Assembly (NCBI GenBank): GCA_002388885.1
Contig: DGNI01000085.1
Coordinates: forward strand, 1-12,202
Source of the DNA: Parvularculaceae bacterium UBA4496
Lineage (GTDB): Bacteria > Pseudomonadota > Alphaproteobacteria > Caulobacterales > Parvularculaceae
Reading direction: 5' to 3'
DNA: 12,202 nucleotides
A program made the position numbers and the translations under genes. Of the stretch, positions 7,303 to 12,202 are shown one piece after another; position 1 is the first letter of the stretch, and every line of letters starts with the position of its first letter. The notes under the pieces were generated by a model. The model was not told the DNA's origin and made no database searches. It saw only the letters and a list, made by a program, of their open reading frames with translations.

Positions 7303-7307
7303 TAGCG

Positions 7308-7313
7308 CTCCTC
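7308..7313 (-). promoter_or_regulatory. Shine-Dalgarno of the zauP-like gene
   Basis: The minus strand reads GAGGAG here, 5 bases before the ATG at 7302. It supports this small coiled-coil ORF as a translated gene. Confidence 0.7.
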
Positions 7314-7464
7314 GACAAGTCTTATCTGACAGATTGCGTCAATGTGGCCCCCGCCGCCGATTCTGTCCAGCAGCCCATTTGTTAGCCTTGACCGCCACAC
7401 CGCCGCGATGCATGTACCCACGCATTAAATCCGCGTTATCTCAGCACAATCGGGGGCATCCCGC

Positions 7465-9459
7465 ATGTCAAACGCCGGCCCGGCGCAAACTGATTTTCCA
7501 CAGATGGCGAACGCCATTCGCGCGCTTTCCATGGACGCGGTCGAGCGCGCCAATTCCGGCCATCCCGGCATGCCCATGGGCATGGCTGACGTGGCGACGG
7601 TGCTGTTCTCGCGGTTTCTGAAATTTAATGCGGAAAAGCCGGACTGGCCCGACCGTGACCGCTTCGTTCTGTCGGCCGGTCACGGCTCCATGCTGATTTA
7701 CTCGCTTGGCTATCTGCTCGGCTATGACGGAATGGATGTCGAGCAACTCAAAAATTTCCGTCAGCTCGGCAGCAAAACCGCCGGTCACCCGGAATACGGC
7801 CATGCGCCCGCGGTGGAAACGACTACCGGCCCCCTGGGTCAGGGGCTCGGCAATGCCGTCGGCTTGGCCCTCGCGGAGGCGCATCTCAACGCCCGGTTCG
7901 GCGACGACATCGTCGATCATCATACTTATGTGATCGCTGGCGACGGATGCCTGATGGAAGGGGTCAGCCACGAAGCTATCGGCCTTGCCGGACATTTGAA
8001 GCTCCGTAAGCTGATTGTTCTGTGGGACGACAATAATATTTCCATCGACGGGCCGGTTTCGCTGTCGGATTCGACGGATCAGCTTGCGCGGTTCGCCGCG
8101 AGCGGATGGGCGACAGCGCGCGTCGACGGCCATGACATGGAAGCCGTCGCGGCGGCAATTGAAAAGGCGAAGTCGTCGGACCGGCCGACGCTCATCGCCT
8201 GCCGTACCGTGATCGGTTATGGCGCGGCGAAAAAAGCGGGGACCAATGCTGCCCACGGTGCGCCATTGGGCGATGAAGAAATTGCCGCTGCGCGGAAAGC
8301 TCTCGACTGGCCGCATGCGCCGTTTGAAGTACCGGAAGAAGTGCTGAGCGCCTGGCGTGCTGTTGGCGTGCAAGGGCGGGATGTTTATGCCGCCTGGGAC
8401 AAGCGTGTCAGCGCCAGCGCGCATTGCGAGGCTTTCAAGTCGGCCATGGCCGGCGATTACGCCGGCGCGCTGACGGATGCGATTGGTGCGTACAAAAAAA
8501 CGCTTGCGGCGGAGCCGCAAAAGCTGGCGACGCGCAAGGCGTCGGAACTGGCGCTTAATGTGGTCAATGATGTCCTGCCGGAAACGGTCGGCGGTTCGGC
8601 GGACCTGACCGGCTCCAACAACACCAAAACCAAGAATATCGATATTCTGTCCACGGAAAATTACGCCGGACGGTACGTCTATTACGGCATTCGCGAGCAC
8701 GGCATGGCGGCGGCCATGAACGGCATGGCGCTGCATGGCGGCGTTGTTCCCTATGGCGGCACGTTTCTGGTGTTCACCGATTACTGCCGTCCGTCGATCC
8801 GGCTTGCGGCGCTCATGGGTATTCGCGTCGTCTATGTAATGACGCATGATTCCATCGGCCTCGGCGAGGACGGTCCGACCCACCAGCCGGTGGAACATCT
8901 GGCGGCATTGCGCGCCATTCCGAATTTGAACGTCTACCGGCCTTGCGACGGCGTTGAGACGGCCGAGTGCTGGGAGCTGGCGCTTAAAACCATTGCGACG
9001 CCTTCGGTTGTGACGCTGACGCGGCAAGGGCTGGAGCAGGCGCGACTAACGCATACGGATGATAACCTATGCGCGCGCGGCGCCTATGTGATTGCTGGCG
9101 ATGATGAGTATGACGTGACGCTGATTGCGTCGGGGTCCGAGGTGTCATTGGCCATGAAAGCGCGTGAGGCGCTGGCCAGCGACGGCGTCAAGGCGCGGGT
9201 CGTTTCCGCGCCGTGTTTTGAGCTTTTCGCCATGCAGCCGGATTCATACCGCCTCGATGTTCTGGGCGAAAAGCCCCGGATCGGGATCGAGGCGGCAATC
9301 AGACAGGGCTGGGACCAGTTCCTGCGCCTGAAAGATTCATTCATCGGAATGTCGGGCTTTGGCGCATCCGCGCCGGCCGGCGATCTATTCGAACATTTCG
9401 GCATCACGGCAGAGGCGGTCGCCGCCGAAGCCAAACGGTTGATCGGGGAATCCCGATAA
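7465..9459 (+). CDS. tkt: Transketolase
   Basis: A complete 664-residue thiamine-diphosphate enzyme, nearly the length of E. coli TktA (663). It transfers two-carbon units between sugar phosphates in the non-oxidative pentose phosphate pathway. The N-terminal ThDP-binding domain has 'SGHPGMPMG' with His33, 'LSAGHGSMLIYSLGYLLGY', 'GPLGQGLGNAVG', and the metal/diphosphate motif GDGCLMEG at 159-166 with the distal 'WDDNNISIDG'. The central pyrimidine domain has 'GIREHGMAAAMNG', whose catalytic glutamate is E411, and 'THDSIGLGEDGPTHQPVEH'. The C-terminal domain ends in 'GMSGFGASAPAGDLFEHFGI'. The upstream 162-base gap is shared with the divergent zauP-zapA; only a weak purine-rich stretch precedes the ATG. 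The stop codon is directly followed by the ATG of an unrelated AT-rich ORF; gap and pgk come next. Confidence 0.98.
   Translation: MSNAGPAQTDFPQMANAIRALSMDAVERANSGHPGMPMGMADVATVLFSRFLKFNAEKPDWPDRDRFVLSAGHGSMLIYSLGYLLGYDGMDVEQLKNFRQLGSKTAGHPEYGHAPAVETTTGPLGQGLGNAVGLALAEAHLNARFGDDIVDHHTYVIAGDGCLMEGVSHEAIGLAGHLKLRKLIVLWDDNNISIDGPVSLSDSTDQLARFAASGWATARVDGHDMEAVAAAIEKAKSSDRPTLIACRTVIGYGAAKKAGTNAAHGAPLGDEEIAAARKALDWPHAPFEVPEEVLSAWRAVGVQGRDVYAAWDKRVSASAHCEAFKSAMAGDYAGALTDAIGAYKKTLAAEPQKLATRKASELALNVVNDVLPETVGGSADLTGSNNTKTKNIDILSTENYAGRYVYYGIREHGMAAAMNGMALHGGVVPYGGTFLVFTDYCRPSIRLAALMGIRVVYVMTHDSIGLGEDGPTHQPVEHLAALRAIPNLNVYRPCDGVETAECWELALKTIATPSVVTLTRQGLEQARLTHTDDNLCARGAYVIAGDDEYDVTLIASGSEVSLAMKAREALASDGVKARVVSAPCFELFAMQPDSYRLDVLGEKPRIGIEAAIRQGWDQFLRLKDSFIGMSGFGASAPAGDLFEHFGITAEAVAAEAKRLIGESR
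9442..9457. repeat. Short inverted repeat at the tkt 3' end
   Basis: ATCGGG (9442-9447) and CCCGAT (9452-9457) form a perfect 6-base stem with a 4-base loop ending at the first base of the tkt stop codon. There is no T-run, so it is not an intrinsic terminator by itself. It lies exactly at the boundary where the sequence turns AT-rich. Confidence 0.4.
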
Positions 9460-10092
9460 ATGCTTCGCTGGACGAAAAACTTATTAGTTTCGGTAGGGTT
9501 GGTCATTATCGCATCCTGTGCAACTGATCAAAACCCTTCATCTTCTCTAGATTCCCAGACAGCTATGCAGTTTTCCGACGATATTTGCGAAGATATCTTA
9601 ACATCCTTTTCTGTTGAGCCCCCCTTTAGGCAAAACCCTTCTGAGCGAAGACGTCTTTTGCGGGTGATAAAAGAGGCTCAAGAAAGCAAATATGGCGAAA
9701 CTTGTGGTTCGGTTCCGGGGTGGCGAACCAAATTTGAGCAAGCGTACAGCGTAGCATACGAGAACTCGGACCGGGTGTATTATTCAGACGAGCAATGGGA
9801 TGAGGTCAGCACTTTGCGCGAAGCTCGTCGCGATCCAAACTATAAAGCTGATACGGAATGCTATTCACTTGTCTCTGAGTACTCAGACACTCTTTCTAAG
9901 TTCCTTGGCGAGTCACTGCGCGCTAGCAAAGCTCGAGAGACAATACGGAACCTTCAACTAGAAATAAACGAACTGAATTGCCGTCATGACTCCAAGTGGG
10001 CATCTGAATACGAATCGCTAATAGCGAATGCACAGTTGATGGGGCTTTTGCCGGGCCCTAGCACTCGCCGAGTGCCAGGCAGAAACTTTTAA
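9460..10092 (+). CDS. Unrecognised predicted lipoprotein between tkt and gap
   Basis: A 210-residue protein that I do not recognise. It begins with a lipoprotein signal: basic start (MLRWTK), hydrophobic core and lipobox 'IIASC' with Cys20 as the lipidation site. A Ser/Asn/Gln-rich linker (about 21-37) leads to a soluble, charged, helix-rich domain. This domain has four further cysteines (C43, C82, C134, C174), which could form two periplasmic disulfides, and a Glu/Arg/Leu-rich helical stretch near 145-175. The start immediately follows the tkt stop (TAAATG), so translation may be coupled; no good Shine-Dalgarno is seen. GC content is about 40-52% in sampled lines, against about 60% in the neighbours, and the codon choice differs (many TCT, AAA, ATA, GAA). 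This suggests acquired DNA. Residue after Cys20 is Ala, which favours outer-membrane sorting. Confidence 0.75.
   Translation: MLRWTKNLLVSVGLVIIASCATDQNPSSSLDSQTAMQFSDDICEDILTSFSVEPPFRQNPSERRRLLRVIKEAQESKYGETCGSVPGWRTKFEQAYSVAYENSDRVYYSDEQWDEVSTLREARRDPNYKADTECYSLVSEYSDTLSKFLGESLRASKARETIRNLQLEINELNCRHDSKWASEYESLIANAQLMGLLPGPSTRRVPGRNF
10061..10075. repeat. Short perfect inverted repeat near the end of the orphan lipoprotein gene
   Basis: GCACTCG and CGAGTGC are separated by a single C, giving a compact palindrome (about 6 base pairs with a 3-base loop when folded). It lies 36 bases before the gap start and inside the last codons of the lipoprotein ORF. There is no T-run, so termination activity is doubtful. 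Confidence 0.35.
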
Positions 10093-10110
10093 AGGTAAAG
10101 GACTAAGAAA

Positions 10111-11118
10111 ATGGCGATCAAAATCGCAATCAACGGGTTCGGACGGATCGGGCGGCTGGCGCTTCGTTCTATCGTGGAAACGGGACGCAAGGGCGTCGAT
10201 GTGGTCGCAATCAACGATCTCGGCCCGGTCGAAACCAATGCGCATCTTGTTCAGTACGACTCAATTCACGGGCGTTTCCCGCATGAAGTGAAGGTTCGCA
10301 ACGACACCATCGATGTGGGGCAGGGGCCGATCAAGGTGCTCGCCGAACGCGATCCGAAAGCGCTGCCATGGGGCGAGATGGGCGTCGATATCGTCTACGA
10401 ATGTACAGGCATTTTTGCGACGCGCGAAAAGGCGGCGATGCACCTCGAAGCCGGCGCCAAGCGCGTCCTGGTTTCCGCGCCCGCATCCGGCGCCGACAAG
10501 ACGATCGTTTACGGCGTCAATCACGGGTCGTTGACCGCAGACGACACAGTTGTTTCGAACGCATCCTGCACCACGAACTGCCTGTCTCCGGTGGTGAAAG
10601 TCTTGCATGACGCCATCGGCATCGAACGCGGCTACATGACCACGATTCACTCCTACACCGGCGATCAGCCGACCCTCGATACGATGCACAAGGATCTTTA
10701 TCGCGCGCGCGCCGCGGCCATGAACATGATTCCAACCTCGACCGGCGCGGCGAAAGCGGTGGGTCTCGTTCTCCCCGATCTCAACGGCAAGCTTGCGGGC
10801 TCATCGGTGCGCGTGCCGACGGCGAATGTATCCGTCGTCGATTTCGTCTTCACCCCGAAGCGCGACACCACCGAGGAAGAGGTCAACAACGCCATCATTG
10901 AGGCGGCGAACGGCAAGCTCAAAGGCGTTCTCGGTTTTACCGACAAGCCGCTCGTCTCGTCGGATTTCAATCACGATCCCCGCTCTTCGATTTTCGCGCT
11001 GGATCAAACCCAGATTCTCGAAGGCAAGCTCGTGCGCATCCTCACCTGGTACGACAATGAGTGGGGCTTTTCCACGCGCATGACCGATACGGCGCTTGAA
11101 ATGGCGCGGCATCTTTAG
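10111..11118 (+). CDS. gap: Type I glyceraldehyde-3-phosphate dehydrogenase
   Basis: A complete 335-residue cytoplasmic enzyme of standard length that converts glyceraldehyde 3-phosphate to 1,3-bisphosphoglycerate, in either direction of the pathway. The Rossmann fold opens with '[16 protein letters not shown]'. The catalytic cysteine is C153 in '[13 protein letters not shown]', and the activating histidine is H180 in 'TIHSYTGDQ'. The C-terminus has '[16 protein letters not shown]', typical of GapA-type proteins. The first nucleotide-binding loop carries Asp ('AINDLGP'), which suggests NAD preference, as inference. An AAGGA at 10098-10102, 8 bases before the ATG, supports the start. pgk begins 11 bases after the stop, so gap and pgk are almost certainly one transcript, possibly continuing from tkt. 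Confidence 0.98.
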   Translation: MAIKIAINGFGRIGRLALRSIVETGRKGVDVVAINDLGPVETNAHLVQYDSIHGRFPHEVKVRNDTIDVGQGPIKVLAERDPKALPWGEMGVDIVYECTGIFATREKAAMHLEAGAKRVLVSAPASGADKTIVYGVNHGSLTADDTVVSNASCTTNCLSPVVKVLHDAIGIERGYMTTIHSYTGDQPTLDTMHKDLYRARAAAMNMIPTSTGAAKAVGLVLPDLNGKLAGSSVRVPTANVSVVDFVFTPKRDTTEEEVNNAIIEAANGKLKGVLGFTDKPLVSSDFNHDPRSSIFALDQTQILEGKLVRILTWYDNEWGFSTRMTDTALEMARHL

Positions 11119-11129
11119 AAAGCGAGCTG

Positions 11130-12202
11130 ATGGCGTCTTATCGCACACTTGATGACACGGAAGTCGCCGGAAAGCGCGTGCTGGTGCGCGTCGACTTCAA
11201 CGTGCCGATGTCCGGCGGCAAGGTGAGCGACGCGACTCGCCTGGAGCGCGCGGCGCCGACCATCCGCGATCTTACGGCCAAGGGCGCGAAGGTGCTGCTG
11301 CTGTCCCACTTCGGCCGGCCCAAGGGCAGGCCGAACCCGGAGATGTCGCTGAAGCCCCTGGTGCCGGAGATTGCGAAGATCCTGGGCCAGGAGGTCGGTT
11401 TCGCGGCGGACTGCATCGGCGCGCCGGCGGAAGCGGCGGCGAAGGGCCTGAAGGCCGGCGGCGTCGCCCTGCTGGAGAACCTGCGCTTCCACGCGGAGGA
11501 AGAAGCCAACGACGCGGGCTTCGCCAAGTCCCTCGCGGCGCTGGGCGACGTCTACGTGAACGACGCCTTCTCGGCGGCGCACCGCGCCCACGCCTCGACC
11601 GAGGGCATCGCGCGTTTGCTGCCCGCCGCTGCGGGGCGCCTCATGCAGGAAGAACTGGAACATCTCGGCGCCGCGCTGGAGAAGCCCAAGCGCCCGTTGG
11701 CGGCCATCGTCGGCGGCGCGAAAATCTCCACCAAGCTCGACCTGCTCGGCAACCTGGTCGCTCGGGTCGACATGCTGGTGATCGGCGGCGGCATGGCCAA
11801 CACCTTCCTGAACGCCGTCGGCGTGAAGGTCGGCAAGTCGCTCTGCGAACACGACATGGCCGGCACGGCGAAGGAGATTCTTGAGAAGGCGAAGAAGGCG
11901 GGCTGCGATGTGGTGCTGCCGACGGACGCGGTGGTGGCGGCGGAGTTCAAGGCCGGTGCGCCTAGCGAAACGGTTTCGGTGAAATCCGTCCCGGAAGACA
12001 AGATGATCCTCGACGTCGGCCCCGCAACGGCGGAGCACCTCGCCAAGCGCCTCGCCACCTGCGAGACCCTGGTGTGGAACGGCCCGCTCGGCGCCTTCGA
12101 AATCCCGCCCTTCGACGCGGCGACGAACTCTGTTGCACAGGCGGCCGCGAAGCTGACCAAGGACGGCAAGTTGCTGACCGTTGCCGGCGGCGGCGACACC
12201 GT
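11130..12202 (+). CDS. pgk: Phosphoglycerate kinase, 3' end outside window
   Basis: The reading frame is open from the ATG at 11130 to the window edge, giving 357 codons plus two bases; bacterial Pgk is about 390-400 residues, so roughly 40 are missing. The enzyme transfers phosphate between 1,3-bisphosphoglycerate and ADP. Seen in order: '[11 protein letters not shown]' (16-26) with the substrate-binding Asp/Asn, '[10 protein letters not shown]' (about 58-67), 'LLENLRFH', '[14 protein letters not shown]', the hinge-side 'VGGAKISTK' (194-202), '[11 protein letters not shown]' (314-324), and the nucleotide-binding GGGDT (353-357) just before the cut. The start is 11 bases after gap. GC content in the first part is about 70%, above the ~60% of gap and tkt, with strong preference for AAG, CTG and GCG codons. 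Confidence 0.96.
   Translation, partial: MASYRTLDDTEVAGKRVLVRVDFNVPMSGGKVSDATRLERAAPTIRDLTAKGAKVLLLSHFGRPKGRPNPEMSLKPLVPEIAKILGQEVGFAADCIGAPAEAAAKGLKAGGVALLENLRFHAEEEANDAGFAKSLAALGDVYVNDAFSAAHRAHASTEGIARLLPAAAGRLMQEELEHLGAALEKPKRPLAAIVGGAKISTKLDLLGNLVARVDMLVIGGGMANTFLNAVGVKVGKSLCEHDMAGTAKEILEKAKKAGCDVVLPTDAVVAAEFKAGAPSETVSVKSVPEDKMILDVGPATAEHLAKRLATCETLVWNGPLGAFEIPPFDAATNSVAQAAAKLTKDGKLLTVAGGGDT

Noticed and set aside
7359..7363. GATTC (CcrM-type GANTC) site in the zauP/tkt divergent gap as a cell-cycle signal
   Set aside because: GANTC sites also occur inside several coding regions of this window, so one intergenic copy is not informative.
7388..7416. TTGACC-N17-CATGTA as a tkt promoter
   Set aside because: The -35 half is fair but the -10 half matches the consensus poorly; not strong enough to list as a feature.
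7468..9027. 519-codon open frame on the minus strand opposite tkt
   Set aside because: It is antisense to an unmistakable transketolase and its translation is Arg-rich with no domain; long antisense frames are expected in GC-rich coding DNA.
11115..12038. 307-codon minus-strand open frame opposite pgk
   Set aside because: Arg/His/Leu-rich low-information translation opposite clear phosphoglycerate kinase; a coding shadow.

Overview
The window reads as chromosomal DNA of a GC-rich (roughly 60% GC by eye) alphaproteobacterium. Supporting signs are murJ directly followed by trpS, a ZapA gene preceded by a ZauP-like coiled-coil gene, a sigma factor paired with a DUF6768-like membrane protein, and a tkt-gap-pgk run. 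The Caulobacterales, Parvularculales and Hyphomonadales neighbourhood is my best guess, but the sequence alone does not fix the genus. Nearly all of the window is coding. No tRNA, rRNA, CRISPR array, transposase or phage gene was seen, and no stretch longer than 300 bases lacks a gene.

Left part (1-4000): the 3' end of murJ (lipid II flippase) and complete trpS run rightward. They are followed by a membrane-anchored family 2 glycosyltransferase of the GtrB/ArnC type. A leftward DUF1704/QEGLA-type putative metallopeptidase converges on the glycosyltransferase and overlaps its 3' end by 25 bases. The gap in front of the glycosyltransferase holds an AT-rich palindromic element resembling a CtrA box.

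Middle (4000-7460): an ECF-type sigma factor overlaps a small two-helix membrane protein (DUF6768-like) and is probably translationally coupled to it. A leftward isoaspartyl peptidase/type 2 asparaginase follows, then divergently gpmA (2,3-bisphosphoglycerate-dependent phosphoglycerate mutase). Next comes the leftward zauP-zapA pair, which acts on the cytokinetic Z-ring.

Right part (7460-12202): tkt, an AT-rich unrecognised lipoprotein gene, gap and the first ~357 codons of pgk all run rightward. With gpmA they form a central carbon cluster for glycolysis, gluconeogenesis and the non-oxidative pentose phosphate pathway.

The window is mostly housekeeping. The most unusual items are the orphan, compositionally foreign lipoprotein ORF wedged without spacing between tkt and gap, the sigma/DUF6768 pair, the solitary QEGLA putative metallopeptidase, and a jump in GC content at pgk. 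I do not see a convincing new multi-gene system.
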